Assembly (NCBI GenBank): GCA_949288175.1
Contig: CASEIV010000013.1
Coordinates: 1-51,152 of the forward strand
Direction: 5' to 3'
Length of the DNA stretch: 51,152 nucleotides
Source: an uncultured Eubacteriales bacterium
GTDB taxonomy: Bacteria > Bacillota > Clostridia > TANB77 > CAG-508
Within the stretch, counting starts at the first letter, position 1; every line of letters begins with the position of its first letter. This document shows, one piece after another, positions 34,955-44,812 of this stretch. The notes under the pieces were generated by a model, which saw nothing but the letters and a program-made list of their open reading frames with translations, had not been told where the DNA came from and did no database searches. The position numbers were made by a program, and so were the translations under genes.

Positions 34955-35035
34955 AATGTCAGGGGACACATCTTTTCCCAGGGGATTCCTATCAGGACAA
35001 GATATGTCCCTTCCCTGTATGAATATGTGTTAACC
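34955..35035 (-). repeat. Structured repeat family A, copy 1
   Basis: Between rpoA and rplQ. The most divergent copy. Minus strand: GGGACATATCTT pairs with AAGATGTGTCCC over 12 bp (one G-U); inside are TCCTGATAGGA and CCCCTGGG hairpins. Base pairs differ from the other copies but are kept. Confidence 0.7.
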
Positions 35036-35067
35036 CTACTTGAATTTTTTCTATTTTTTATTTATCT

Positions 35068-36015
35068 TTATTCATCTTCTTTTGCAAAATCTAATCCTAA
35101 TGAATGTAGTTTTGCTGTTACTTCGTCAAAAGATTTCTTACCTAAATTTCTTACTTTCATCATGTCTGTTTCAGATTTATTTGTTAAATCTTCTACTGTT
35201 GCAATACCTGCTCTCTTCAAGCAGTTGAATGATCTTACTGATAATTCTAGCTCTTCAATTGACATTTCTAATACTTTTTCTTTCTTTGATTCTTCTTTTT
35301 CAATCATAACTTGTGTATTTTTAGCTGCTTCTGATAAATCAATAAACAATTCTAAATGTCCTGTCATTACTTTTGCTGCTAAACTTAATGCTTCGTGAGC
35401 TTTTAAACTACCATCTGTCCATACTTCTATCACTAATTTATCATAATCTACCATTTGTCCTACTCTTGTATTTTCAACTTGATAGTTTACTTTTTTTACT
35501 GGTGTATAGATAGAATCTATTGGAAGTACAGATATATCTTGGTTTGGTTTTTTATTCTTTTCAGATGAATTATATCCTCTTCCTCTATCAGCAGTCATTT
35601 CAATTTTTAAATGTCCACCTTCTGAAACAGTAGCAATATGTAAATCTGGATTTAATATTTCTACTGTTCCATCAGTAATAATATCTCCTGCTAATACTTC
35701 ACCTTCACCTTTATGGTCTATTCTCAATATTTTCTCTTCATTTTCTGAAAATTTTAACCTAACACTTTTTAAGTTCACTATAATTTCTGGTACATCTTCC
35801 ACAACATTTGGAACTGTTGAAAATTCATGTAATACTCCATCAATTTTAGCACTTGTTATTGCACATCCTGGTAGTGATGAAAGTAATATTCTTCTTAAAG
35901 AATTTCCGATTGTTACTCCATACCCTCTCTCTAATGGTTCACATACAAATTTTGCATAATTATTTGTATCATCTACCTCTAGACATTCAATATTTGGCTT
36001 TTCAAATTCTATCAT
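35068..36015 (-). CDS. rpoA: DNA-directed RNA polymerase subunit alpha
   Basis: The N-terminal domain assembles the core enzyme: [20 protein letters not shown] and [17 protein letters not shown], with [19 protein letters not shown] linker precedes the C-terminal domain that binds UP elements and activators ([22 protein letters not shown] ending in [11 protein letters not shown]). 315 aa. Start after GGAGG. Canonical place between rpsD and rplQ. Confidence 0.98.
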   Translation of the reverse strand: MIEFEKPNIECLEVDDTNNYAKFVCEPLERGYGVTIGNSLRRILLSSLPGCAITSAKIDGVLHEFSTVPNVVEDVPEIIVNLKSVRLKFSENEEKILRIDHKGEGEVLAGDIITDGTVEILNPDLHIATVSEGGHLKIEMTADRGRGYNSSEKNKKPNQDISVLPIDSIYTPVKKVNYQVENTRVGQMVDYDKLVIEVWTDGSLKAHEALSLAAKVMTGHLELFIDLSEAAKNTQVMIEKEESKKEKVLEMSIEELELSVRSFNCLKRAGIATVEDLTNKSETDMMKVRNLGKKSFDEVTAKLHSLGLDFAKEDE

Positions 36016-36113
36016 TTTTACCTCCTAATATTCGAGATTATATCTCAAACTCTTTACAATCTTCATAGGTTTCTTTCGTAAAATCATTACAGTTCCTATT
36101 AAACCTTCATAAA

Positions 36114-36743
36114 CTAATTTCTTGAGTAAAGCTCTACTATTAAATGTTCTTCGATTGGAATATCAATATCTTCTCTAGACGCTAATCTTAATACTTTACC
36201 ACTCATTTTTTCATTGTCTTTTTCTAACCAAGCTGGAATAGGTCTCTTAGCAGATTCTTCAATATTTGCTTTAATTGTTGAATTATCTTTTTTAATTTCT
36301 CTTACTGTAATAACATCTCCTGGTTTTACTAAGTAAGATGGAATATCTACTTTTTGACCATTTACTTCAAATTGAGCATGATTAACAAATTGTCTTGCTT
36401 GTGCTCTTGATGTTCCAAATCCTAATCTATATACAACATTATCTAATCTACTTTCTAAGATTTGTAATAAGTTTTCACCTGTTACACCTTTCTTATTTGA
36501 AGCCATTTCAAAATATTTTCTAAATTGTTTTTCTCCAACTCCATAATATGCTTTTGTTTTTTGTTTTTCTCTTAATTGAGTTCCGTATTCAGAAAGTTTT
36601 GCTCTTTTTTGTCCATGTTGTCCTGGTGCATAGTTTCTTCTTGAAATGCTACATTTATCTGAATAACATCTATCACCTTTTAAGAACAATTTTTGTCCTT
36701 CTCTACGGCATCTACGACATTGTTCGTCTTTATATCTTGCCAT
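36114..36743 (-). CDS. rpsD: 30S ribosomal protein S4 (Cys-containing form)
   Basis: Early-binding small-subunit protein. The N terminus has CRRCRREG and CYSDKC, a four-Cys zinc site, then [20 protein letters not shown]. The S4 RNA-binding domain follows ([36 protein letters not shown]), ending [18 protein letters not shown]. 209 aa. Confidence 0.98.
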   Translation of the reverse strand: MARYKDEQCRRCRREGQKLFLKGDRCYSDKCSISRRNYAPGQHGQKRAKLSEYGTQLREKQKTKAYYGVGEKQFRKYFEMASNKKGVTGENLLQILESRLDNVVYRLGFGTSRAQARQFVNHAQFEVNGQKVDIPSYLVKPGDVITVREIKKDNSTIKANIEESAKRPIPAWLEKDNEKMSGKVLRLASREDIDIPIEEHLIVELYSRN

Positions 36744-36764
36744 TTTATTTCTCCTTTCTTAACT

Positions 36765-36866
36765 AATGTCAGGGGACACACCTTATCTTTAGTCATCTTC
36801 ACTCAGTCTAAGGTATTTTCTCTTACCTTGTGATTGACTATTGACCTTTGTTAATGTGTTCTCCTT
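36765..36866 (-). repeat. Structured repeat family A, copy 2
   Basis: Between rpsK and rpsD. It keeps the start AAGGAGAACACATTAAC, the GGTCA box and the end GGTGTGTCCCCTGACA. The middle is degraded: TACCTTAGAC...TAAGGTG still pairs. Confidence 0.75.
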
Positions 36867-36907
36867 ATTTTTCATTTTTATTTTAGGACACACCTTTCTT
36901 ATTTAAA

Positions 36908-37306
36908 TTATACTCTTCTTCTTTTTGGTGGTCTACAACCATTGTGTGGTATTGGTGTTACATCTTTGATGCTGCTTAATTCTAATCCTGCTGTTTGTAA
37001 AGCTCTGATTGCTGCTTCTCTACCAGCACCTGGTCCTTTAACAAATACTTCAACTGTTTTTAACCCATGTTCCATAGCTGCTTTTGCTGCTGTTTCAGCA
37101 ACTTGTCCAGCTGCATATGGTGTGCTTTTTCTAGAACCTTTAAATCCTAATTCTCCAGCACTTCCCCATGAAATTGCATTTCCTTGTAAATCTGTAATTG
37201 TTACGATTGTATTGTTAAAACTAGAATGAATGTGTGCTTGACCTTTTTCTATATTTTTTCTATTTCTTCTGGCAACTGGTTTTCTAGTTGTTTTATTATT
37301 AGCCAT
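36908..37306 (-). CDS. rpsK: 30S ribosomal protein S11
   Basis: Platform protein near the mRNA exit. Starts [68 protein letters not shown] and the end [10 protein letters not shown] are typical. 132 aa. Between rpsM and rpsD. Confidence 0.98.
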   Translation of the reverse strand: MANNKTTRKPVARRNRKNIEKGQAHIHSSFNNTIVTITDLQGNAISWGSAGELGFKGSRKSTPYAAGQVAETAAKAAMEHGLKTVEVFVKGPGAGREAAIRALQTAGLELSSIKDVTPIPHNGCRPPKRRRV

Positions 37307-37402
37307 TGTTATTAATTCCCTCCTTTATTTAAGTGAAATCGTCTCTATTTTTATATAGAATTTAATTTATATTCATTTTGATTTTTTTCAATCTTACAAT
37401 TC

Positions 37403-37435
37403 TTATAAAATTCATTATGTGCAGATTGATGCTTT
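37403..37435 (+). repeat. Family B, 3'-half fragment
   Basis: ATGTGCAGATTGATGCTTT, the 3' arm of repeat B without its partner. Confidence 0.55.
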
Positions 37436-37444
37436 AAGTTTTAT

Positions 37445-37512
37445 AAAATTGATTAAAAGTATTAAGATGTGCATTTTTGATATTTATTGCAAGCCGAAGG
37501 TGTACATTTCAC
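37445..37512 (+). repeat. Family B, 5'-half fragment
   Basis: TAAAATTGATTAAAAGTATT, AAGATGTGCATTTTTG and GCAAGCCGAAGGTGTAC match the 50609 copy; the 3' half is missing. Confidence 0.65.
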
Positions 37513-37520
37513 ATCTACAA

Positions 37521-37645
37521 AAAATTGATTAGAATTGGTATATTGTGCATTTTTATGAAATTAAGCAGGCTGAAAATGTACTTTTTGTACATGGAAGTCT
37601 GATTAATAAATAAAAATGTGCAAGATGCCGATTGTAATCGATTTT
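37521..37645 (+). repeat. Family B, complete divergent copy
   Basis: AAATTGATTAGAATTGG...TTGTGCATTTTT, core AATGTACTTTTTGTACATGG, then AAAATGTGCAAGATGCCG. The core hairpin is ATGTAC/GTACAT. It ends at the rpsM stop codon. Confidence 0.7.
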
Positions 37646-37647
37646 AA

Positions 37648-38016
37648 TTATTTTTTGCTTTTACTAACAAGCTTTCTAGGACCTTTTCTTGTTCTAGCAT
37701 TCGTTTTTGTTCTTTGTCCTCTAACTGGAAGACCTCTTCTATGTCTTAATCCTCTGTAGCATCCGATTTCTGTTAATCTCTTGATGTTTAATGCTACTTC
37801 TCTTCTTAGATCACCTTCAACTTTGTATGATTCATCAATAACTTTTCTGATGCTATTAACTTCATCATCAGTTAAATCTTTTACTCTAGTATCTGGATTA
37901 ATTCCTGCTTTTTCTAAGATTTTTCTAGAACTTGATACACCAATTCCATAGATATATGTAAGTCCTATTTCTACTCTTTTTTCTTTAGGTAAATCTACTC
38001 CTGCTATACGAGCCAT
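37648..38016 (-). CDS. rpsM: 30S ribosomal protein S13
   Basis: Starts [20 protein letters not shown] at 38016, after GGAGG (spacing 8). The ORF is open from a TTG 18 nt upstream, which overlaps that site and is unlikely. [18 protein letters not shown] and [20 protein letters not shown] mark the family. 122 aa. Right after rpmJ. Confidence 0.97.
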   Translation of the reverse strand: MARIAGVDLPKEKRVEIGLTYIYGIGVSSSRKILEKAGINPDTRVKDLTDDEVNSIRKVIDESYKVEGDLRREVALNIKRLTEIGCYRGLRHRRGLPVRGQRTKTNARTRKGPRKLVSKSKK

Positions 38017-38228
38017 ATGTTTTTGCACCTCCAAAATATTTTTTGTTTTTCTTATTATTTTTATCTTTAATTGTTTTGTCTTAATTCCATTTAAAGGTGA
38101 AATGCTACTGGTGTTTACCCCAGTCTTTAAATTTTCTTAAGACATATATATAAACACAAATTTGATATGTAAATCATTTATGATTTCACAGCCGCTATCT
38201 AATTTGTGTTACTAGCATGTTTTTAAGA

Positions 38229-38342
38229 CTATCCTTGTCTTTGTTTGTGTTTAGGGTTTTCGCAAATTACTCTAATTTTCCCTTTTCTTTTGATTACTTT
38301 ACATTTATCGCATATTTTCTTTACTGATGGTCTTACTTTCAT
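38229..38342 (-). CDS. rpmJ: 50S ribosomal protein L36 (zinc-binding form)
   Basis: 37 aa: [20 protein letters not shown], then [17 protein letters not shown] and TAG. The four zinc ligands are C11, C14, C27 and H32. GGAGG lies 9 nt before ATG. It sits between infA and rpsM as usual. Confidence 0.98.
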   Translation of the reverse strand: MKVRPSVKKICDKCKVIKRKGKIRVICENPKHKQRQG

Positions 38343-38397
38343 TTTTTGCACCTCCTAAAATAACTTATATATGTATTTGGGTTAATTTTTATTTATT

Positions 38398-38616
38398 TTA
38401 TTTTGCTCTCCAAGTAATTCTACCTCTATTTAAGTCATAAGGTGAAAGTTCTACTTTTACCTTATCTCCTGGTAAAATTTTAATATAATTCATTCTTAAT
38501 TTACCTGATATATGGGCTAAAATCTGATGTCCATTTTCTAATTCTACTTTAAATGTTGTATTTGGTAGGGCTTCAACCACTACTCCTTCAACTTCTATAA
38601 CATCTTCTTTTGACAA
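38398..38616 (-). CDS. infA: Translation initiation factor IF-1
   Basis: S1-type OB fold that binds the A site. From TTG 38616 the sequence reads [20 protein letters not shown], then [34 protein letters not shown] and RGRITWR. 72 aa, the standard size. AAGGAGGGG precedes the TTG by 7-8 nt. The frame is open 12 codons more, but no good site lies there. Confidence 0.97.
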   Translation of the reverse strand: MSKEDVIEVEGVVVEALPNTTFKVELENGHQILAHISGKLRMNYIKILPGDKVKVELSPYDLNRGRITWRAK

Positions 38617-38695
38617 ATTCTTTCCCCTCCTTAAAGAGCTATTTTTACACAAAATTATCCATTGTGCATAATAACTATTGTATTATACATCATAA

Positions 38696-39466
38696 TTAAA
38701 GTATTGTCAATATTTCTGGCTCTTTTTCTGTAATTAAAATTGTATTTTCATAATGTGCTGCTAAACTTCCATCTTCTGTAATAATTGTCCATCCATCATC
38801 TAATTCTAAAATATTTGGTTTTCCTTGAATTACCATAGGTTCTATAGCTAATGTCATACCTGGTTCTAGTCTGATTCCTCTACCTGCTTTTCCATAATTT
38901 GGTATACCTGGATCTTCATGCATTTCTCTTCCAATTCCATGTCCTTGAAATTCTCTGACTACAGAATATCCTTGTGAACGAACATATTCTCCAATTGCAT
39001 GACAAACATCACCAATTCGATTACCTGGTTTTGCATATTTAATTCCTTCAAAAAAGGCTTGTTTAGTAACTTCTACTAATCTTCTTGCTTCATTGGAAAC
39101 ATTTCCTATCATAAATGTTCTGGCAGCATCTCCATGAAACCCGTTCTTTAATGCTACTGTGTCTACACTCACAATATCGCCTTCTTTTATGATTTTATGT
39201 TTTGAAGGTATTCCATGAATAACCTCATCATTGATAGATACACAAAGTGTTGCTGGATATTTCGGAACACCTCTTATTCCTATATCATATCCTTTTTCAG
39301 CTGGAATAGCTCCTAAACTTCTCATTGTTTTTTCTGCTATTTGGTCTAATTCCCATGTAGTCATTCCTGGCTTTATTTCTTTTTCTAACTCTTTATATGT
39401 TAAAGCAACCACCTTGCAAGCTTCTCTCATTAATTCTATTTCTCTTTTTGATTTTATTGTTACCAT
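38696..39466 (-). CDS. map: Methionine aminopeptidase, type I
   Basis: Removes N-terminal Met. The metal ligands are visible: SVDTVALKNGFHGDAARTF gives two Asp; GHGIGREMHE gives a His; AIEPM and TEDGSLAAHYENT give two Glu. VCHAIGEYVRSQGY and HEDPGIPNYG are also conserved. 256 aa. No SecA-like extension, so subtype Ia. Its leader carries two perfect hairpins. Confidence 0.97.
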   Translation of the reverse strand: MVTIKSKREIELMREACKVVALTYKELEKEIKPGMTTWELDQIAEKTMRSLGAIPAEKGYDIGIRGVPKYPATLCVSINDEVIHGIPSKHKIIKEGDIVSVDTVALKNGFHGDAARTFMIGNVSNEARRLVEVTKQAFFEGIKYAKPGNRIGDVCHAIGEYVRSQGYSVVREFQGHGIGREMHEDPGIPNYGKAGRGIRLEPGMTLAIEPMVIQGKPNILELDDGWTIITEDGSLAAHYENTILITEKEPEILTIL

Positions 39467-39551
39467 GATAACTCCCTCTTTCTATATAGGATGGTTCGTG
39501 CACCAATTTGACATAAGTAAAATTGTATGCAACTGTTAAAATAAAGCAATG

Positions 39552-39624
39552 TTGTTGAATAGCAAAAGCATTTTTTCCTATTCAACAAGCACACAAAAGT
39601 TGATAATATTCTTATCAACTTTTG
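39552..39624. promoter_or_regulatory. Two perfect hairpins between adk and map
   Basis: TTGTTGAATAG (39552-39562) pairs with CTATTCAACAA (39578-39588). CAAAAGTTGATAA (39594-39606) pairs with TTATCAACTTTTG (39612-39624). Both stems are perfect. Neither is followed by a clear U-run on the minus strand. Confidence 0.7.
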
Positions 39625-39671
39625 ATTTATCCTATTGTATCTTTTTATTTATCTATCAAACTTATATCCTT

Positions 39672-40337
39672 CTATTGATTGATTAATTTGATAATATCTT
39701 CTGCTACATCTTTTCCCATTCTGTTAATCGCTAAACTTACAGTTTCTGTTCTTAATACACCTTTTTTATCATAATATTCTACTAATGGACTTGTTTTTTC
39801 TTCATAAATTTCCAATCTTCTATTAATTGCTTCTGGATCAGAATCGTCTTCTCTTTGTTTTAATGGTGATCCACATTTATCACAAATACCTTCTTGTTTT
39901 GGTGGATTTAATTTTATATTATATGTTGTTTTACATTCTTGATTTGTACATACTCTTCTTGTTAACATTCTGTCTATTAATTCTTCTTTTGGTGTTACTA
40001 GGTTTATAACCATATCTACTTTGTTTCCCTTTTTACTTAATATCTCATCTAATTTTTCTGCTTGTTCAATTGTTCTTGGGAAACCATCTAATATTGCTCC
40101 ATTTTTTGCATCTTCCCATGTTAATCTATCTTCTACCATTGGTACAGTTACTTCATCTGGTACTAATTCTCCTTTAGAAATATATTTGTCAGCCTCCATA
40201 CCTAATGGTGTTTTTTCACTAATATTTTTTCTAAAGATATCTCCTGTTGAAATTTGTGGTAATCCTGTTTCTTTACTAATTAATCCAGCAACTGTTCCTT
40301 TTCCAGTTCCTTGTGCTCCTAACATAATGATTATCAT
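39672..40337 (-). CDS. adk: Adenylate kinase (zinc-lid form)
   Basis: Interconverts AMP, ADP and ATP. The P-loop is LGAQGTGKGT; NMP site STGDIFRKNI; DGFPRTIEQAEKLD. The LID has CTNQEC...CDKC, four Cys that bind zinc in Gram-positive enzymes. 221 aa. In the spc cluster between secY and map, the usual Firmicutes place. Confidence 0.97.
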   Translation of the reverse strand: MIIIMLGAQGTGKGTVAGLISKETGLPQISTGDIFRKNISEKTPLGMEADKYISKGELVPDEVTVPMVEDRLTWEDAKNGAILDGFPRTIEQAEKLDEILSKKGNKVDMVINLVTPKEELIDRMLTRRVCTNQECKTTYNIKLNPPKQEGICDKCGSPLKQREDDSDPEAINRRLEIYEEKTSPLVEYYDKKGVLRTETVSLAINRMGKDVAEDIIKLINQ

Positions 40338-40420
40338 AAAAACACTTCCTTTACTTAAATATTTTAGGTTAGACTGTTTTAAAATTATAAAAAATATAAT
40401 TCATAATTTTATAATAACCT

Positions 40421-40518
40421 TTTCAATATTTATTCTATAAATAAATATTGAAAAAATTATTAAATACCAAAATTAGTTTTAAAATGAAAGAAAATTTTCA
40501 TTTTCTTTCATTTTAAAA
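40421..40518. promoter_or_regulatory. Two perfect AT-rich hairpins between secY and adk
   Basis: TTTCAATATTTATT (40421-40434) pairs with AATAAATATTGAAA (40440-40453). TTTTAAAATGAAAGAAAAT (40477-40495) pairs with ATTTTCTTTCATTTTAAAA (40500-40518) over 19 bp without mismatch, loop TTTC. Confidence 0.75.
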
Positions 40519-40551
40519 GTTCCATCAAAGATTTACCATTTTGGCAACCCA

Positions 40552-41874
40552 TTATTTTTCTAAGAATCCTTTATAGTGTCTCATTGCTAATAAAGATTCT
40601 AATTGTTGAACAGTTTCTAGAGCTACACCTACAACAATTAAGATTGATGTACCTCCAAATGCAATATTTAGGTTTGTAAATCTTAGTAACATAGGTATAA
40701 TTGCTATAACTGCTAAGAACAATCCTCCAAATAATGTTAATTTAGAGATAACAGATGATAAATATTCTGTTGTTGGTTTTCCTGCTCTGATTCCAGGGAT
40801 AAACCCACCATTTTTCTTAATATTATTTGATACTTCTGCTGGATTAAATGTAGCATACGTATAAAAATAAGTAAATCCTAAAATCAATAATAAATATACA
40901 ATCGCATTTGCTATTGAATATCCAATTCCTACATTTGATGTTGATGTAGCAATTGAAAAATTATATAGTCCTGCTAAAAATCCAGATTGACTTGCAATAT
41001 CTGGTACAAATATTTGAATAATCATTGCTGGGAATGTCATAAATGATGAAGCAAAGATAACTGGCATAACCCCTGCCATAGCAAGTTTTAATGGGATATG
41101 TGTATTTTGTGCTCCTACCATTTTTCTTCCAACAACTCTTTTTGAATATTGTACTGGTATTCTTCTTTCAGCTTGTTGTACAAATACCACTCCAGCAACT
41201 AAAATAATTGCTCCTATTACAATACCAATTGCTAATAATAATCCTGTTGTACTAAATGCTCCATTTGTTACAATAAGGTTCCATAGTGTTACTACTCCAC
41301 CTGGTAATCCTGAAATAATACCAACGAAGATTAATAGTGAAATTCCATTTCCAACACCTTTATTTGTAATTTGGTCTCCAAGCCACATTAATATAGATGT
41401 ACCGGTTACTAACCCTACTACAACTAAAGCTCCTGTTAAGAATGAATTGTCAACAAATATTCCACTTGATTGATATGCAAAATATATACCAATTGATTCT
41501 ACTAAAGCAAGTACAATTGTTAAAATTTTTGTATATCTATTGATTTTCTTTCTTCCTTCTTCTCCACCTTCTTTAGTTAATCTTTCTAATGAAGGTATAA
41601 TCATTGCTAACAATTGGATAACAATTGAAGCAGTGATATATGGACTGATTGACATTGCAAAAACAGAAAATCTAGAAAAAGCTCCTCCAGAAATCATATC
41701 AATTAATCCTGCAATTCCTTGTGTATTGCTCATAGCATCATTTAGTGCAATACTATCTACTCCAGGTACGGTTATATAACACCCTAATCTAAATACAACG
41801 ATTAGTAATAATGTATATAATAGTCTTTTTCTTACATCAGGTGTCTTTAATGCGTTTTTTAACGTTTTAAACAA
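40552..41874 (-). CDS. secY: Protein translocase subunit SecY
   Basis: Central channel of the Sec translocase, with ten membrane helices. Typical motifs: GGAFSRFSVFAMSISPYITAS near the start, RIPVQYSKRVVG in the cytoplasmic loop and GIRAGKPTTEYLSSVISKLT. 440 aa. The TTG start 41874 directly follows the rplO stop codon (TAA TTG), with AGAGGTGG inside the end of rplO, so translation of the two is likely coupled. Confidence 0.97.
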   Translation of the reverse strand: MFKTLKNALKTPDVRKRLLYTLLLIVVFRLGCYITVPGVDSIALNDAMSNTQGIAGLIDMISGGAFSRFSVFAMSISPYITASIVIQLLAMIIPSLERLTKEGGEEGRKKINRYTKILTIVLALVESIGIYFAYQSSGIFVDNSFLTGALVVVGLVTGTSILMWLGDQITNKGVGNGISLLIFVGIISGLPGGVVTLWNLIVTNGAFSTTGLLLAIGIVIGAIILVAGVVFVQQAERRIPVQYSKRVVGRKMVGAQNTHIPLKLAMAGVMPVIFASSFMTFPAMIIQIFVPDIASQSGFLAGLYNFSIATSTSNVGIGYSIANAIVYLLLILGFTYFYTYATFNPAEVSNNIKKNGGFIPGIRAGKPTTEYLSSVISKLTLFGGLFLAVIAIIPMLLRFTNLNIAFGGTSILIVVGVALETVQQLESLLAMRHYKGFLEK

Positions 41875-42309
41875 TTAAACCACCTCTGCCTTTCCGCCTA
41901 AAGCTTCGATTTCTTCTTTTGCTTTTGCTGTAAATCTTTTGGCTTTTACATTTAATTTTTTCTCTAATTTTCCTGTTGCTAATATAACGATTCCATCATT
42001 AATTTTTCCGATAATTCCTTCTTCTAAAAGTGTTTCAGCTGTAACATCTGTTGCTTTAGATAAGTTAAGCATTTTTAATGTTACTTCTGTGTAAGTTTTA
42101 GCATGGATATTGGTAAATCCTCTTTTTGGTAATCTTCTATATAATGGTGTTTGACCACCTTCAAAACCTCTTCTTACTCCTCCACCAGATCTAGCTTTTT
42201 GTCCTTTATGTCCTCTACCTGATGTTTTACCATTTCCTGATGCCATACCACGACCTACTCTATTTCTTTTTACTTTACCTACAGCTGGTTTTAATTCATC
42301 TAGTTTCAT
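41875..42309 (-). CDS. rplO: 50S ribosomal protein L15
   Basis: [39 protein letters not shown] and [15 protein letters not shown] are diagnostic. ATG 42309 lies 11 nt after GGGAGG; an in-frame GTG four codons up overlaps that site. 144 aa. It directly follows rpsE with no rpmD between them. Confidence 0.97.
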   Translation of the reverse strand: MKLDELKPAVGKVKRNRVGRGMASGNGKTSGRGHKGQKARSGGGVRRGFEGGQTPLYRRLPKRGFTNIHAKTYTEVTLKMLNLSKATDVTAETLLEEGIIGKINDGIVILATGKLEKKLNVKAKRFTAKAKEEIEALGGKAEVV

Positions 42310-42335
42310 TGCGGTTTGCACCTCCCTTTACTATT

Positions 42336-42436
42336 TGTCAGGGGACACACCTTACCTTTAGGTCATTCCCACTTGGGTTAAGGAATGTCCCCTCCCATTG
42401 TGATTGATTGTTGACCTTCGCTAATGTGCTCTCCTT
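42336..42436 (-). repeat. Structured repeat family A, copy 3
   Basis: Between rpsE and rplO, first of a tandem pair. Minus strand: GGGGACATTCCTTA pairs with TAAGGTGTGTCCCC; inside are CCCAAGTGGG and ACCTAAAGGT. The start position has AAG instead of ATG. Confidence 0.85.
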
Positions 42437-42452
42437 TTTATTATTCTATTTT

Positions 42453-42549
42453 TCAGGGACACACCTTACCTTTAGGTCATTCCCACTTAGGTTAAGGAAT
42501 GTCCCCTCCCCTTGTGAATTACTTATGACCATCGCTAAAGTTATCTCCC
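42453..42549 (-). repeat. Structured repeat family A, copy 4
   Basis: Second of the tandem pair where rpmD would be expected. Its small frame has GGGAG, then ATG GTC ATA AGT and so on for 28 codons. Confidence 0.85.
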
Positions 42550-42565
42550 TTTTTATTTTTTTCAA

Positions 42566-43051
42566 CTATATAATATCTTCTACTTTTTTACCTCTTTTTT
42601 TCGCTACTTGCTCTACTGTTTGCATTGCTTTTAATCCTTCTAATGTAGCATAAACAACGTTTCTTGGATTGTTTGTTCCAATAACTTTTGTTCTTATATT
42701 TTTATATCCTGCAAGCTCTAATACTGGTCTAACACTACCTCCTGCGATAACTCCAGTACCAACAGCTGCTGGTTTTAACATAACTTTTGCACTACCAAAT
42801 TTTCCTACATATTCATGAGGTACTGATGTTTCTACAACAGGTACTTCTATTAAGTTTTTCTTAGCTTCTTGAATTGCTTTCTTAATAGCATCTGGAACTT
42901 CTGCTGCTTTACCATTACCAACACCAACATGTCCGTTTTCGTCACCAACAACAACTACTGCACTAAATCTAAAAGTTCTACCACCTTTAACAACTTTAGC
43001 AACTCTATTGATAGCAACTACTTTTTCTTTTAATTCATTCTTTTCTTCCAT
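42566..43051 (-). CDS. rpsE: 30S ribosomal protein S5
   Basis: Start at 43051: [20 protein letters not shown] after GAAGGAGGG. The ORF is open 14 codons upstream only because it runs into a repeat A copy. [56 protein letters not shown] and [13 protein letters not shown] mark the family. 161 aa. Confidence 0.97.
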   Translation of the reverse strand: MEEKNELKEKVVAINRVAKVVKGGRTFRFSAVVVVGDENGHVGVGNGKAAEVPDAIKKAIQEAKKNLIEVPVVETSVPHEYVGKFGSAKVMLKPAAVGTGVIAGGSVRPVLELAGYKNIRTKVIGTNNPRNVVYATLEGLKAMQTVEQVAKKRGKKVEDII

Positions 43052-43080
43052 CGGTTTTGTTTCCCTCCTTCTTCGATTAA

Positions 43081-43180
43081 TGTCAGGGAACACACCTTAC
43101 CTTTAAGTCATCTCCACTTGGTTCAAGGAATATCCCCTCCCCTTGTGATTTACTTATGACCTTTATTCATGTGTTCTCCT
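43081..43180 (-). repeat. Structured repeat family A, copy 5
   Basis: Between rplR and rpsE. The outer stem is GGGGATATTCCTT with AAGGTGTGTTCCC: two positions differ from the other copies, and both remain paired as G-U on the minus strand. Inside: CCAAGTGG; ACTTAAAGGT. Confidence 0.85.
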
Positions 43181-43191
43181 TTTTATTTTTA

Positions 43192-43551
43192 TTAGAATTT
43201 AAGTCCGCCTTCTCTTGCAGCTTCAGCTAATTCTTTAACAACACCATGGTATATGTATCCACCACGATCAAAAACAACATCTACGATTTTTTTATCAGCT
43301 GCTCTTTTTGCTATTAAAGTTCCTACTTCTTTAGCTGCTTCTTTGTTTGCATATTTTGTTTTGATTTCTTTATCTAATGTTGATGCTGCAACTAATGTAA
43401 TTCCAGCAACATCATCTATAATTTGTGCATAAATATTGCTATTGCTTCTATATACACATAATCTTGGTCTTTCAGCTGTTCCAGATATTTTTCTTCTTAC
43501 ACGCATATGTCTTCTTTGTCTTTCCATTTTTCTATCTGTCTTCTTTACCAT
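43192..43551 (-). CDS. rplR: 50S ribosomal protein L18
   Basis: Binds 5S r[42 protein letters not shown] and [20 protein letters not shown] are typical. 119 aa. Between rplF and rpsE. Confidence 0.97.
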   Translation of the reverse strand: MVKKTDRKMERQRRHMRVRRKISGTAERPRLCVYRSNSNIYAQIIDDVAGITLVAASTLDKEIKTKYANKEAAKEVGTLIAKRAADKKIVDVVFDRGGYIYHGVVKELAEAAREGGLKF

Positions 43552-43686
43552 TTTAATTACTCCTTTCTTAGAAATTGAGTTTTCTATATTACTTAATATT
43601 TAAGCATATTTCTTTAACCATTTTGATTCAAAGTGATGAACGTCACTTTGTTTTAATTTAAATCAAAAGTAATCAGATTCTTTCTC

Positions 43687-43812
43687 AATTTTGATTCAAA
43701 GTGATAAGATGTGCATTTTTGTAAATTCATAAAGCTGATGGCATACTCTTTGTATGTCGAAGTTTTATGAATGAAACAAAAATGTGCAGATTATTGCTTT
43801 CAATCAAAATTA
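43687..43812 (+). repeat. Family B, complete copy (rplF-rplR gap)
   Basis: TTTTGATTCAAAGTGATAAG...GTGCATTTTTG; arms TTCATAAA and TTTTATGAA; core CATAC/GTATG; end AAAATGTGCAGATTATTGC. It ends 2-3 nt from the rplF stop. The core pairs differ from the 50609 copy (CGTAC/GTACG-type) and stay paired. Confidence 0.75.
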
Positions 43813-43814
43813 AA

Positions 43815-44351
43815 TTATTTTCCGGTTTTACCTTCCTTACGTCTAATAACCTCATCAGCATATTTGATACCTTTACCTCTATATACTTCTGGTGGTCTTT
43901 GTTTTCTAACTTCTGCTGCTGTTTGCCCAACTAATTCTTTATCAATTCCTTTTACAATAATTGTATTTGCATTTGGAACATCAAAAGTAATTCCTTCTGG
44001 TGCTTCAAATATAACTGGGTGTGAATATCCTAATGTTAAATTCAAGTTATTTCCTTGTTTTACAACTCTGTATCCTACACCGTTGATTTGTAATTCTTTG
44101 CTATACATTTCTGTTACACCAATTATCATATTATTAATTAAAGTTCTTGTCAATCCATGTAAACTTCTATTTTGTTTTTCATCATTACTTCTTGTAACTT
44201 TAATTACATTTCCATCTAACTCTATAGAAATATTTTTATCAAATTCTTTTTCTAATGTACCTTTAGGTCCTGTTACTGTAACTTTTGATTCTTCAATTTT
44301 TACTGTAACATCTGATGGTACTGTAATTGGTTTATTTCCTATTCTTGACAT
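43815..44351 (-). CDS. rplF: 50S ribosomal protein L6
   Basis: Starts MSRIGNKPITVPSDVTVKIE. GPKGTLEKEFDKNISIELDG, HGLTRTLINNMIIGVTEMYS, GVGYRVVKQGNNLNLTLGYS and PPEVYRGKGIKYADEVIRRK near the end. 178 aa. Between rpsH and rplR. Confidence 0.98.
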   Translation of the reverse strand: MSRIGNKPITVPSDVTVKIEESKVTVTGPKGTLEKEFDKNISIELDGNVIKVTRSNDEKQNRSLHGLTRTLINNMIIGVTEMYSKELQINGVGYRVVKQGNNLNLTLGYSHPVIFEAPEGITFDVPNANTIIVKGIDKELVGQTAAEVRKQRPPEVYRGKGIKYADEVIRRKEGKTGK

Positions 44352-44384
44352 TTTCGGTTTTCCCTCCTTCTTTCTCTTTATCGA

Positions 44385-44783
44385 TTACCAAACATATGCT
44401 AATACTTCTCCACCAATTCCTAATTCTCTTGCTTCTTTATCTGTTTTTAATCCTTGTGATGTAGAAATAATTGCAATTCCTAAACCATTTAAAACTTTTG
44501 GTAATTCTTCTTTTGATGCATATACTCTTAATCCTGGTTTACTGATTCTTTTTAAACCATCTATAACTCTTGTTCCTTTTTCATCATATTTTAAAGTAAT
44601 TCTGATGATTCCTTGTGTATCATCTTTGATTTCTTCAAAAGATTTTATATATCCTTCTTTAAACAATATTTCAGCAATACCTAATTTCATTTTTGAAGCT
44701 GGTATATCCACTGTTTTATGTTTAGAACTATTTGCATTTCTTATTCTTGTTAACATATCTGCTATTGGATCTGTAATGTTCAT
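44385..44783 (-). CDS. rpsH: 30S ribosomal protein S8
   Basis: [45 protein letters not shown] and [14 protein letters not shown] [20 protein letters not shown]. 132 aa. GGAGG before ATG. Between rpsN and rplF. Confidence 0.98.
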   Translation of the reverse strand: MNITDPIADMLTRIRNANSSKHKTVDIPASKMKLGIAEILFKEGYIKSFEEIKDDTQGIIRITLKYDEKGTRVIDGLKRISKPGLRVYASKEELPKVLNGLGIAIISTSQGLKTDKEARELGIGGEVLAYVW

Positions 44784-44812
44784 TAATTACTTACCTCCTT
44801 TTCTTTTTTTAT

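Larger units (their letters stand above)
37307..37647. other. rpsM-rpsK gap, filled by family B repeats
   Basis: No gene in this gap. It contains one 3'-half copy (37403-37435), one 5'-half copy (37445-37512) and one complete copy (37521-37645) of repeat B. Confidence 0.75.

Noticed and set aside
43052..43093. 14-residue N-terminal extension of S5
   Set aside because: It is translated repeat A sequence. The ribosome site GGAGG lies between it and the normal MEEKNEL start.
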